The translations under genes were made by a program, and so were the position numbers. From positions 1-17,023 of the forward strand of contig CAZOMV010000117.1 in NCBI GenBank assembly GCA_964580995.1: a stretch of DNA of 17,023 bases, written 5' to 3'. Below are positions 6,621 to 13,940 of the stretch, piece by piece (position 1 is the stretch's first letter; every line of letters begins with the position of its first letter). Below the pieces are notes generated by a model. The model saw only the letters and a list, made by a program, of their open reading frames with translations. It searched no databases and was not told the DNA's origin. This DNA is from JAKJEP01 sp964580995. GTDB lineage: Bacteria > Planctomycetota > Phycisphaerae > Sedimentisphaerales > SM23-30.

Positions 6621-7952
6621 ATGCCCAACAGCAATCAAAATAGTTTCATACGGTCGCGGGGACTGGCACTGGTGGCGGTGCTTTGGCTCGTGGTGATTCT
6701 GATTGTGATTGTCACGGTGGCCGGCAAAACAGTGCGTCTGGATTCCCGCGTGTCGCTGAATGCCTCCGAACAATTGCGGGCCAAATGGGCCTTGCGGGCC
6801 GGTGTGGAAAAGGCGATTGCCGTTCTCAAGGACGATGATACGGAGAGTGATGCCTTGAGTGATACCTGGACGGATCCGATTACCGGCAGTACGGAGGATA
6901 GCGGCACCGGGCAGCAGGGAATCCAACTGGATGGCTGTACGGCCTTTGTGGAAATAAAAGACGAGGCCGCCAAACTGAATCTGAATACCGCAACCCGGGC
7001 CCAGCTTGTGGAACTGCCGGGCATGACGGAGGAGATCGCCGCCTCCATTCTGGACTGGCGGGACAAGGACGATGATCCCGGCACCAATGGCGGGGAACGG
7101 GGGTATTATCTCAATCTGGATATCGGCTACCAGATTCGCAACGGGGATTTTAAAACGGTTCGCGAACTGCTGTTGGTCAAAGGCGTTACCCCGGAGATAT
7201 TCTGGGGGCAGCAATATGAGCGGAATGCCATCCTGAAGCGGAATGCCTGGTTAAATCCCGGCAACCCGGAGATTAAAAGGCAGGCCGGGGACGAAGAAAA
7301 CTCCCGGCAGGGTTTGTTTGCGTATCTGACCTGTTATTCCTATGACCGGAATAAGGATTCCGGCGGGAATGGCCGGGTCAATATCAATACGGCGGATGAG
7401 AACCAACTGGCCAGCGGATTAAATCTCACCAAATCGCAGGCAAAATGGGTCGTGGATAATCGGAAGGACAATTATAAAAGTATCGCGGATTTAATCGACG
7501 AGAACAGTAAAAAGGAACCCGACAAGGATCAGCCGGACAATCCCGATCAGGCCCAGCCGCTGGATTTGCAGACCTTTGCGGATATCGTTGATAAAATCAC
7601 GATTGCCGGGGAAGAGACCCTGCCGGGCCGGGTCAACGTCAATACCGCTTCCCAGGCGGTACTGGCGGCTCTGCTGGAAGGGGACCATACTCTGGCGGAC
7701 AACCTCATCCAGTATCGGCAGAGTTCCGCTGCCGGTTTGAGCAGTATCGGCGAACTACTGAAAGTAAAAGGATTGACGGTCAATACTTTTAAAAAGATCG
7801 TCGATCAGGTAACGACCCGTTCCAGTGTCTTTGAGGTGCATACGATGGTTCACAGTCAGCGGACCCGGGCGATTCATCAGGTATATGCCATTGTGGATCG
7901 GGGGCAAAGTCCCGCAACGATTCTCTATTGGCGTCAGGGAGAAGATCATTGA
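6621..7952 (+). CDS. gspK: Minor pseudopilin GspK with three helix-hairpin-helix-like segments
   Basis: Large minor pseudopilin thought to cap the pseudopilus. The N terminus is basic, then R-S-R-G followed by L-A-L-V-A-V-L-W-L-V-V. It lacks Glu at +5, as is usual for GspK. The soluble part starts with a helix (R-A-K-W-A-L-R-A-G-V-E-K-A) and D-E-A-A-K-L-N-L-N-T-A, the typical GspK entry to its SAM-like/helix-hairpin-helix domains. Three N-x-N-T-A segments are visible, at about residues 115-148, 250-290 and 336-390. At 443 residues it is longer than the roughly 320-residue proteobacterial proteins. GGAG (6613-6616) precedes the ATG by 4 bases. The stop TGA overlaps the TTG start of the next gene. 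Function is by family; the tip-cap role here is inferred. Confidence 0.92.
   Translation: MPNSNQNSFIRSRGLALVAVLWLVVILIVIVTVAGKTVRLDSRVSLNASEQLRAKWALRAGVEKAIAVLKDDDTESDALSDTWTDPITGSTEDSGTGQQGIQLDGCTAFVEIKDEAAKLNLNTATRAQLVELPGMTEEIAASILDWRDKDDDPGTNGGERGYYLNLDIGYQIRNGDFKTVRELLLVKGVTPEIFWGQQYERNAILKRNAWLNPGNPEIKRQAGDEENSRQGLFAYLTCYSYDRNKDSGGNGRVNINTADENQLASGLNLTKSQAKWVVDNRKDNYKSIADLIDENSKKEPDKDQPDNPDQAQPLDLQTFADIVDKITIAGEETLPGRVNVNTASQAVLAALLEGDHTLADNLIQYRQSSAAGLSSIGELLKVKGLTVNTFKKIVDQVTTRSSVFEVHTMVHSQRTRAIHQVYAIVDRGQSPATILYWRQGEDH
7936..7941 (+). promoter_or_regulatory. Ribosome binding site deciding the gspL start
   Basis: AGGGAG ends 7 bases before the TTG at 7949, which overlaps the gspK stop as TTGA. 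The alternative in-frame TTG at 7928 lies upstream of this site and would place the site inside the gene. Confidence 0.65.
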
Positions 7953-9415
7953 ATCAGATAGTGATTGCCATTATTGAACAGGAAAAGGAATATAAGGCAG
8001 CGGTTTTGTCGAAAAGGGGGGCCGGCTGCGAAGTTCATTATACCCGTTCCGCCGGCGCGGCGGGGCTTTCGATTGGGGATTTTTGCCGGCAGGTCACATC
8101 GGCCGTCCATCTTCCGGATATTCAAAAAGGACGGCGGATTCATTATGTCTTCGGATATGAATCCCGCCAGACCGCCTTTTATCCGCTGCGGGTGCCGGCT
8201 GTGGGAAAAGAGGATTTAAATGCCCTGGTCCGGTTGCAGGCCGAAGATTTACTGCCGCTGCCGATGGACCAGATGACGCTGGCCTGGCGGGCAGGCCAGT
8301 CCCAAAATGGCAAAGTTCCGGTCACGCTGGCCGCCTCTCGTACGGAATCATTGACTGCCTTTTTTCACCGGCTGGAAGAATGGAAGCCGGATAAAATCGC
8401 CCTGGAAAGCGAAGCGGTGGTCAAGGCCTGCCATACCCTGCATCCGGGCCTGGAGGAGGAGTTTCTGCTGGTCTGTCCCGCTCGAAAAAATACGCAGATT
8501 TATCAGGTCCAGCATCATCGGGTAACCGGCGTGCTGACGGCGGATAGGGATGCGGAACCGGGACAAAAGACGGTTCTCCAGTCCGAAAACAAACTCGAAC
8601 CCTTTCTCCAGACATTATACAGCGCATTAAAAACGTTTGGCCTGCAGAATCAGAAGGAGTATCCGGTTTATATCCTGACCCAGGACGGCTGGCCGTCGCC
8701 GGAGGCGGTCGCGGAACTGGCCCGGACGGGGCTGAATGTGAAAAGTCTTTCTTTTTCCGCGGAGCATCTGCATAATTGGAAAGGGGCGGATTCGCTCGAT
8801 GTTTCTTTCTGGCTGGCCCCGCTGGGGCTGGCGATGATGGCCCTGGATGCGGATGCCGGGGCATTGAATCTGTTTGAAGCGATTTTACCTTCCGCCGCCC
8901 AGCGGAAGAAATCACGCAGCCTGCTGAAGCTGAAATACAGTCTGACGGCGGCTCTGCTGCTGATAATCGCTTTGCCTTTGGTTTTGTATGGCCTGGATCG
9001 GGCCCGGCTGAAAAAAATGGAAACCTCTCTGGCCCGCTCGGAGGTGAAGACCAGCCTGGCACAACGGGAGCGGGAGGAAAAACTGAAAAAGGCGATTGCC
9101 CGGCAAAGGCCGGACATCCTTACTTTGCTCCGGATATTGGCTGATTCCGCTCCGGAGGGAATTCTGCTCGATAGTTTCAGTTTCAAAAAAGGGCAGCCGG
9201 TCCGTTTGCAGGGCAGTTTTCAGGATAAAAATAAATTGTTTGATTTTGCCGAAAAATTGCGGCAGCAGAAGGGCTTCCAGACAGTTCGGATTCTGAATCA
9301 GTCGCAGGATAACAAGAAGAATCAGTCCATCTTTACCCTCACCTTTGAATATCAACATTTCAGTTCCCGCCGGAAAACGGGTTCATCCGTATTGGAAACG
9401 GAGCTAATTCAGTAA
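7949..9415 (+). CDS. gspL: GspL-like platform protein (PilM-like plus PilN-like regions)
   Basis: Bitopic inner-membrane protein that links the ATPase to the platform. From the TTG at 7949 it has 488 residues. Residues 1 to about 325 look like a cytoplasmic actin-fold PilM/GspL domain; the clearest pieces are the segment L-L-P-L-P-M-D-Q-M-T-L-A-W-R near residue 105 and I-A-L-E-S-E-A-V-V-K. One hydrophobic segment (about 330-350) is followed by a basic coiled coil and a PilN/GspL periplasmic ferredoxin-like region (I-L-R-I-L-A-D-S-A-P-E-G-I-L-L-D-S-F-S). The nucleotide-binding D-I-G-x-x-x-T motif of PilM is not visible; the matching stretch appears to be L-L-V-C-P-A-R-K-N-T. It overlaps gspK by 4 bases and is followed by a PilO-like gene, as in both gspL-gspM and pilM-N-O sets. 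It could equally be named a PilM-PilN fusion. Confidence 0.8.
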   Translation: MNQIVIAIIEQEKEYKAAVLSKRGAGCEVHYTRSAGAAGLSIGDFCRQVTSAVHLPDIQKGRRIHYVFGYESRQTAFYPLRVPAVGKEDLNALVRLQAEDLLPLPMDQMTLAWRAGQSQNGKVPVTLAASRTESLTAFFHRLEEWKPDKIALESEAVVKACHTLHPGLEEEFLLVCPARKNTQIYQVQHHRVTGVLTADRDAEPGQKTVLQSENKLEPFLQTLYSALKTFGLQNQKEYPVYILTQDGWPSPEAVAELARTGLNVKSLSFSAEHLHNWKGADSLDVSFWLAPLGLAMMALDADAGALNLFEAILPSAAQRKKSRSLLKLKYSLTAALLLIIALPLVLYGLDRARLKKMETSLARSEVKTSLAQREREEKLKKAIARQRPDILTLLRILADSAPEGILLDSFSFKKGQPVRLQGSFQDKNKLFDFAEKLRQQKGFQTVRILNQSQDNKKNQSIFTLTFEYQHFSSRRKTGSSVLETELIQ

Positions 9416-9427
9416 AGAAGAAAAATT

Positions 9428-9937
9428 ATGGAAACAAGAAATCGAAGGGCAATGAGTATCGGGCTGGCGATAGCCGGTCTTGTTCTGCTGTATCATTTTG
9501 CGATTGATCCCTGGCTGGTCCATTGGGAGCAGGTGCGCGCGGAACTGGCGATCCATCGGCAAAAGATCGAGATGCTGCAATCGAAGCAGGATGCGGCCGG
9601 CTCGGTAATCCCCGCTTTCGCCATGCCCGAAAACGAAGACCGGCAGCGGCTGGAATTCGAGCGGAGATTCAACGAACAGTTGCAAAAGGCCGGCATTCAA
9701 ATTACCTCCATGCCCCAATATCTTTCTTCCCAGGGCAAAGCCCAGCCGGGCCTGGGGGTCAAACTCCTCCAGATGCAGTGCCGCGGCAAATGCAACCTGC
9801 CCCAGGCCCTGGATTTGCTGGCCGCCCTGGAGGAAAACCCGTATTACGTGGCCGTCGAAGAATTCAAACTGGAATGCGGCCAGCAGAATCGCCAGGAAAT
9901 GGAATTGACGTTGGCGGTTTCCACCTTCTGTCAATAA
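9428..9937 (+). CDS. gspM: GspM/PilO-like platform protein
   Basis: Small bitopic inner-membrane protein, 169 residues, expected to pair with the periplasmic part of GspL. A short positively charged N terminus (METRNRR) is followed by a hydrophobic segment at about residues 9-27, a heptad-like helix (V-R-A-E-L-A-I-H-R-Q-K-I-E-M-L-Q) and a C-terminal alpha/beta region that fits the PilO/GspM ferredoxin-like fold: L-D-L-L-A-A-L-E-E-N-P-Y-Y-V-A-V-E-E-F-K-L, then alternating strands. Sequence conservation in this family is low, so the call rests on architecture, size and its place straight after gspL (12-base gap). The A/G-rich run before the ATG is only a weak ribosome binding site. Confidence 0.75.
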   Translation: METRNRRAMSIGLAIAGLVLLYHFAIDPWLVHWEQVRAELAIHRQKIEMLQSKQDAAGSVIPAFAMPENEDRQRLEFERRFNEQLQKAGIQITSMPQYLSSQGKAQPGLGVKLLQMQCRGKCNLPQALDLLAALEENPYYVAVEEFKLECGQQNRQEMELTLAVSTFCQ

Positions 9938-9972
9938 ATGCCGATAACAGAATCCCGGTAACTCGAAAGATT

Positions 9973-9977
9973 GAGGA
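9973..9977 (+). promoter_or_regulatory. Ribosome binding site deciding the gspC start
   Basis: GAGGA lies 7 bases before GTG at 9985. The reading frame stays open far upstream, through gspM in another frame, so the start must be decided by this site. The peptide from 9985 begins with a short polar region and then a membrane helix, as expected for the family. Confidence 0.7.
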
Positions 9978-9984
9978 ATATAAA

Positions 9985-10710
9985 GTGACAGTCAGTAATA
10001 AATCCATCCGTAACGTCCATACCGCCTCTGCGATTCTTTTCATAATAGCAGCGGCATGCGCTATTCTGATTGTGATCAATCTCCTGACCTATGCCCTGGA
10101 AGTATCCGCCTTAACGGTTCAGTTGGAACCGAATTCGAATCCGGATTCCCCAAAAAGCCAGAGCCAGAATCCCGCACCCCCCAGCGAAAGTAAAAAATTG
10201 GCGGACGCCTTGAAACAAAAAGATATATTCCAGCCCCCTCCGCCCAAACCCCAGCCGCCCAAAGAAGCTCAGGGGATCCTGGGGGATCAGGCCCTGATTG
10301 CCGGCAAGTGGTATAAAGTGGGCGATACCGTCCCGCCCAGTGCCAAGGTGCTCAAAATAGAAGCGGCGAAGGTTACGCTCGAATGGGAAGGAAAAGAAAT
10401 GGTTTTAGCCCCGATCAACGCCGCCAGTGCGCCCCCTCCCGCCAAAGAGCCGGAAAAAAAACCGGAGATGAAAGCGATGGGGCCGCGGGGGGAGGGGCCC
10501 AGGCCCGCTGCGCCGGTGCCGCCGCCGGCCGCCGGGGCAGAGGATGATCTGGCCTGGCTGGATCTGCCGGCGCACCTGAAAGAAAAATTCCGCAAGATGT
10601 GGAATAGTATGCCGCCCGATCAAAAACAAAAAGCCAAAGAAGAGTGGAATAAAATGTCGGCCGAACAAAAGCAGCAGGCGATAAATTCTTTGTCGAATAT
10701 GCCCGGGTAA
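9985..10710 (+). CDS. gspC: GspC/PilP-like coupling protein with Pro-rich linkers and C-terminal helical module
   Basis: Probable inner-membrane protein that contacts the secretin, 241 residues from the GTG at 9985. A membrane helix occupies about residues 11-35 (A-S-A-I-L-F-I-I-A-A-A-C-A-I). A Pro-rich linker follows, then a compact beta domain at about 95-146 (G-I-L-G-D-Q-A-L-I-A-G-K-W-Y-K-V-G-D ... A-K-V-L-K-I-E-A-A-K-V-T-L-E-W), which is the pattern of the GspC homology region and PilP. A second Pro/Lys/Glu linker leads to a C-terminal module (about 190-241) with repeated short helices rich in Trp, Met, Gln and Lys (F-R-K-M-W-N-S-M-P-P-D; K-E-E-W-N-K-M-S-A-E), resembling DUF3106-type sequences. 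No PDZ domain is present. Its position between gspM and the secretin gene supports a GspC or PilP role. The symbol is given by position and homology region. Confidence 0.72.
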   Translation: MTVSNKSIRNVHTASAILFIIAAACAILIVINLLTYALEVSALTVQLEPNSNPDSPKSQSQNPAPPSESKKLADALKQKDIFQPPPPKPQPPKEAQGILGDQALIAGKWYKVGDTVPPSAKVLKIEAAKVTLEWEGKEMVLAPINAASAPPPAKEPEKKPEMKAMGPRGEGPRPAAPVPPPAAGAEDDLAWLDLPAHLKEKFRKMWNSMPPDQKQKAKEEWNKMSAEQKQQAINSLSNMPG

Positions 10711-10750
10711 TACCTGCAATACGAACTCAGCTTGTAAAGGAGATTATACA

Positions 10751-13738
10751 TTGAAACGGTCAAAACTACATGGTTTCTTTTCAGCCGGCGTGATCCTGCT
10801 GGCAATGATGGTGATCGGATTGGGCGTGAATCAGTCGGTCTTGGCTGCCGATTCGCAACAAAGCGGAGAAAAAAAGGAGGCGGCGGATCCCAATCAGGTG
10901 AAAAAAGAAGGGGAAGCCCCGCAACCGGCGCCGCCCGCGCCGCAGGAGCCGCCCAAACCGGAGGACGATGGCCTGGAGGCGCTCAATCTGAAAGATGTCG
11001 ATATGAGCGAAATCATTCCCCGGTTGGCCGAATGGACCGGAAAAGTGATTATTCCGCATCAGGATGTGATGGGGCAGAAGATTACCATCTATGCTTCGAA
11101 GAAAATGACGCGGCCCGAGGCGCTCTCGCGTATCTACGATGTTCTGCGGGCGAAAGGATTTGTGGCCGAAGAGACGGAAAATGTGATTTTCATTAAGCCG
11201 ATCAAGGATGCCAAGCTGGGCGAGGTGCCCACGATTTCTGCGGAGGAGCCGCTGGCAAAAATCGAAAACAAAAATCAGATCGTCCAGAAATTTTTCCGGC
11301 TGCAAAACTACAGCCCCACGCAGTTGCAAAAAATAATACTGCCCCTGATCCCCGAACACGGGTATGTTTCCGCCGACGAGAGCTCCCGGAATGTCGTGGT
11401 GATCGACACCGTCGCCAATCTCCAGCGGATTCAGCGGATCATCGACCAGCTCGATATCCCCGAAGCCGAAGAGACCGTAACCAGTATCTTTGAAATCGGG
11501 CAGGGCGATCCTTCGGAGATTGTCCAGGTCTTGCGGTTATTGCTCAGCGGCGATGCCAAAGGCGGTCGGTCCGCTTCCTCCGGCCAGCCGCAGCAAACCC
11601 CGCCCGGCCCGCCTGGCCAGGGCGGCACGCCGGCCACCTCCGTAGTCATCGCCCCCAGCGAAAGCTCCATCGTGCTCATCCCCGAATTAAAACGAAAATG
11701 GATCATCGCCAAGGCCTCCGCCGATGATATGAAAAAAATCGAATATTGGATTAAAAAACTCGATACCCAAAAAACCACGGAAAGCGAATATACCGTCCGA
11801 AAAATCGATTATGCCAACGTGCGCGAAGTGGCGGAACAGATCAACCGGATGCTCCAGCAGATGCCCGGCCAGGAACTCAAAACCAATATCCTGGTCCAGC
11901 CCCTCGAACAGGCCGGCCAGATTATGATTATCGGCAGTGAAGAAAACCGCAAAATGATTGAAAAACTGGTGGAGGAAATCGATATCCCGACCGGAAAATT
12001 GTTGACGGAATATTTTGACCTGGAAAATGCCGATCCGGAGCAATTGAAAAAGTATATTGAAGATCTCTATAGCGAACAACAGCAGCAGTCCGGTCGAAGC
12101 TACCGGTATTATTACGATTATGGTTCCCGCCAGCAGCGTAAAGACGATGAGATCGTTCGGGTCATCGCTTATCCCAGTTTAAAGCAGATTACCGTCATCG
12201 CCTCCGCCGAGAACATGGATAAAATAAGAAAACAGATTGTCGAATGGGACAAACCCATCGATGTCAAGGAAGTCCTGCCGTTAATTGTGGAACTGCGCAA
12301 TTCCGATCCCGTTAAAATGGCCAAGCTGCTGACGACGCTTTTTAGTGAGGAGAATGAAACCCAGCGATTGCCCTGGTACTGGTTTGATGACGAAGAACCG
12401 GAAAAGAAAAAACAGATTGTCGGCCCTTTGTACGGCCAGCTTACCTTTGAAGCGGTTCCGGAAACCAAAAAAATCATTGTCATCAGTAAAATTCCCGAAG
12501 CCTATGAAGTGGTGAAGGAACTGGTCCTGGAACTGGACCGGCAGGAGGCGGCGGAACTGCCTCTGGTGGTCACGTTGAAGTATGCCGATTGTGAGAATCT
12601 CTGCGAACAGCTTAATGCCATTTTGAATGAGACGGGTACTCCCTCACCCTTCCGGCGCAGCATCCGGGGATTGTCGGAGTATTCCATTGATGTGGAGACC
12701 GGGGAAAAGAAAACCGGTACTGGTACCGGCACTGCCGGCAAGCAGGAAACTTCCGCGGACATGATCTCCCCCTGGTGGGATCAATCCCGTCAACGGCGGG
12801 ATGAGGAGATGCCCACCAGCAACATGATCGGGAAAATTCGTTTCATCCCCGTCTATCGCAGCAAGGCCATTATGGTCCTGGCGGCCGCGGAATACCATGA
12901 AAGCATACGGGCCATGATCGAGGAACTGGACAAACCCGCCAAACAGGTCCTGGTCAAGGCGATCATCCTGGAAGTCAACCATGAGGATATGACTTCGCTG
13001 GGTTTGCAGCTTTCTTCCAATTCCGGCGCGTTCGGCACGATCGGCGAAAACTCGCTGGAGGCCGTCAATGCCCTGAAGTATTCGGAAAACTACGGCGCTC
13101 TCACCCTTTCCAGCAATTTAAATGTCAATATCCTGGTCGATCTGCTGATCAAGAAAACCAACGCCAAGATTCTCAATCAGCCCTCCATCTGGACCAAGGA
13201 TAACGAAGAGGCGATCTTCTTCAAAGGCCGGTCGGTCCCGTTTATCGAAGGTTCGCAGAGTTCAACCGAGGGCACCTCCATCCGCCAGGATGTCAAATAC
13301 CGCAATGTCGGTGTCACGCTGCGCGTCCGGCCCAATATCACCCCCGAAAAGGCGGTTGATACCACCATCAATCTGATGATCTCGCAGGTCGAGCCGGAAA
13401 CCATCAACGGCAATATCGTCACTACCCTGCTGGACAACACCACCCACCTGATTGTCGAAGATGGCCAGACCATTATGCTCAGCGGCATTCTCTTCCAGAA
13501 CGACAGCAAGATCGAACGTAAGGTCCCGCTGCTGGGCGATATCCCCTTGCTGGGTGAATTATTCAAACATAAGGACACCGTGCAGTCCAACAGCGAATTG
13601 CTGGCTTTCATCACTCCCTATGTCATGGATGAAGAAAGTACCGACAACGCCCGCTTGGAACTGCAGCGGGCGACCGATAAAATGCAATTCATCCGCAAAA
13701 AATTGCAGGAGACCCTGCCGGACCCCAATCTGCCCTAG
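10751..13738 (+). CDS. gspD: Type II secretion secretin GspD with expanded N-terminal modules
   Basis: Outer-membrane channel of the T2SS, 995 residues, against roughly 650-750 in classical GspD. The start is TTG at 10751 with a strong AAAGGAG (10736-10742) 8 bases upstream. A signal peptide spans residues 1-32 (cut near V-L-A/A-D). A charged, Pro-rich linker leads to an N0 domain at about 75-150. Six N1-like modules follow, starting near residues 178, 244, 346, 417, 508 and 603. Each has a strand, a helix of the D-P-x-x-h-x-x-h kind and a closing strand plus helix ending at an I-x-x-L-D-x-P-type turn. The secretin domain (about 732-965) is intact: V-L-V-K-A-I-I-L-E-V, R-S-V-P-F-I-E-G, V-G-V-T-L-R-V-R-P and V-P-L-L-G-D-I-P-L-L-G-E-L-F. 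Gly/Pro/Gln and Thr/Gly inserts lie in modules 2 and 6. It is the last gene of the operon; no pilotin gene is seen. Confidence 0.95.
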   Translation: MKRSKLHGFFSAGVILLAMMVIGLGVNQSVLAADSQQSGEKKEAADPNQVKKEGEAPQPAPPAPQEPPKPEDDGLEALNLKDVDMSEIIPRLAEWTGKVIIPHQDVMGQKITIYASKKMTRPEALSRIYDVLRAKGFVAEETENVIFIKPIKDAKLGEVPTISAEEPLAKIENKNQIVQKFFRLQNYSPTQLQKIILPLIPEHGYVSADESSRNVVVIDTVANLQRIQRIIDQLDIPEAEETVTSIFEIGQGDPSEIVQVLRLLLSGDAKGGRSASSGQPQQTPPGPPGQGGTPATSVVIAPSESSIVLIPELKRKWIIAKASADDMKKIEYWIKKLDTQKTTESEYTVRKIDYANVREVAEQINRMLQQMPGQELKTNILVQPLEQAGQIMIIGSEENRKMIEKLVEEIDIPTGKLLTEYFDLENADPEQLKKYIEDLYSEQQQQSGRSYRYYYDYGSRQQRKDDEIVRVIAYPSLKQITVIASAENMDKIRKQIVEWDKPIDVKEVLPLIVELRNSDPVKMAKLLTTLFSEENETQRLPWYWFDDEEPEKKKQIVGPLYGQLTFEAVPETKKIIVISKIPEAYEVVKELVLELDRQEAAELPLVVTLKYADCENLCEQLNAILNETGTPSPFRRSIRGLSEYSIDVETGEKKTGTGTGTAGKQETSADMISPWWDQSRQRRDEEMPTSNMIGKIRFIPVYRSKAIMVLAAAEYHESIRAMIEELDKPAKQVLVKAIILEVNHEDMTSLGLQLSSNSGAFGTIGENSLEAVNALKYSENYGALTLSSNLNVNILVDLLIKKTNAKILNQPSIWTKDNEEAIFFKGRSVPFIEGSQSSTEGTSIRQDVKYRNVGVTLRVRPNITPEKAVDTTINLMISQVEPETINGNIVTTLLDNTTHLIVEDGQTIMLSGILFQNDSKIERKVPLLGDIPLLGELFKHKDTVQSNSELLAFITPYVMDEESTDNARLELQRATDKMQFIRKKLQETLPDPNLP

Positions 13739-13794
13739 GCGATCAATCGAAGTAAATAAGTTGCGAAATACCATCAAGCCTGCGGAACTCGACA

Positions 13795-13813
13795 AGGCCA
13801 GAGCCTCCTTTTT
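13795..13813 (+). terminator. Weak possible terminator after gspD
   Basis: AGGC (13795-13798) and GCCT (13803-13806) can pair around a CAGA loop and are followed by CC and five T. The stem has only 4 bp, so it is marginal. It is the only terminator-like element between gspD and the next promoter. Without it, transcription may run on into the CotH-type gene. Confidence 0.3.
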
Positions 13814-13833
13814 GCCTGGTTCTCAAATAGTTC

Positions 13834-13862
13834 TGGACAAAAGCGACCCAATATAGTACAAT
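13834..13862 (+). promoter_or_regulatory. Sigma-70-type promoter of the CotH-type gene
   Basis: The -35 box TGGACA (13834-13839) and the -10 box TACAAT (13857-13862) each match the consensus at 5 of 6 bases and are separated by exactly 17 bases. A start near 13869 would give a leader of about 70 bases before the ATG at 13941. This suggests that the downstream gene can be expressed independently of the secretion operon. Confidence 0.72.
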
Positions 13863-13900
13863 AAATACATAATGTCATTCACTAACCTGTAATAGTCTAT

Positions 13901-13924
13901 CAAGATACGGGTGATCGTGTCTTG
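13901..13924 (+). promoter_or_regulatory. Leader hairpin just before the ribosome binding site
   Basis: CAAGATACG (13901-13909) pairs with CGTGTCTTG (13916-13924) along 9 bp with one G-U pair and a 6-base loop. The stem ends 3 bases before the AGGAG at 13928-13932. There is no T tract, so it is not a terminator. It may affect translation or message stability of the CotH-type gene. No known riboswitch consensus was recognised. Confidence 0.5.
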
Positions 13925-13940
13925 CATAGGAGATTAAGTA

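Noticed and set aside
5552..6634. Long open frame on the minus strand (360 codons) across gspI and gspJ
   Set aside because: It is antisense to two clear pseudopilin genes, has no recognisable domain or ribosome binding site, and its composition looks like the reverse reading of GC-rich codons.
6312..7214. Minus-strand open frame of 300 codons across gspJ and gspK
   Set aside because: It crosses a real gene boundary on the other strand and shows no family features, so it is a shadow.
8102..8135. GCCGTCC and GGACGGC inverted repeat inside gspL, resembling the terminator stem at 1234
   Set aside because: It is inside a coding region, the loop is 20 bases, and no T run follows. The likeness to the first stem is probably chance.
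9523..9984. Upstream extension of the gspC frame through most of gspM
   Set aside because: The frame is open by chance over the better supported gspM; the encoded Pro/Arg/Gly-rich peptide has no membrane segment, and a ribosome binding site sits before GTG 9985.
12709..12745. Short GGTAC/ACCGG repeats in gspD
   Set aside because: They encode a Thr/Gly linker in the sixth N1-like module and are best explained as low-complexity coding sequence, not as a binding site.
13452..13856. Plus-strand frame of 134 codons overlapping the gspD end
   Set aside because: It overlaps the most conserved part of the secretin in another frame and has no recognisable features.
13862..13940. Possible riboswitch in the CotH gene leader
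   Set aside because: Apart from one hairpin, I could not find the conserved core of any riboswitch class I know, such as GEMM, TPP, cobalamin or SAM.
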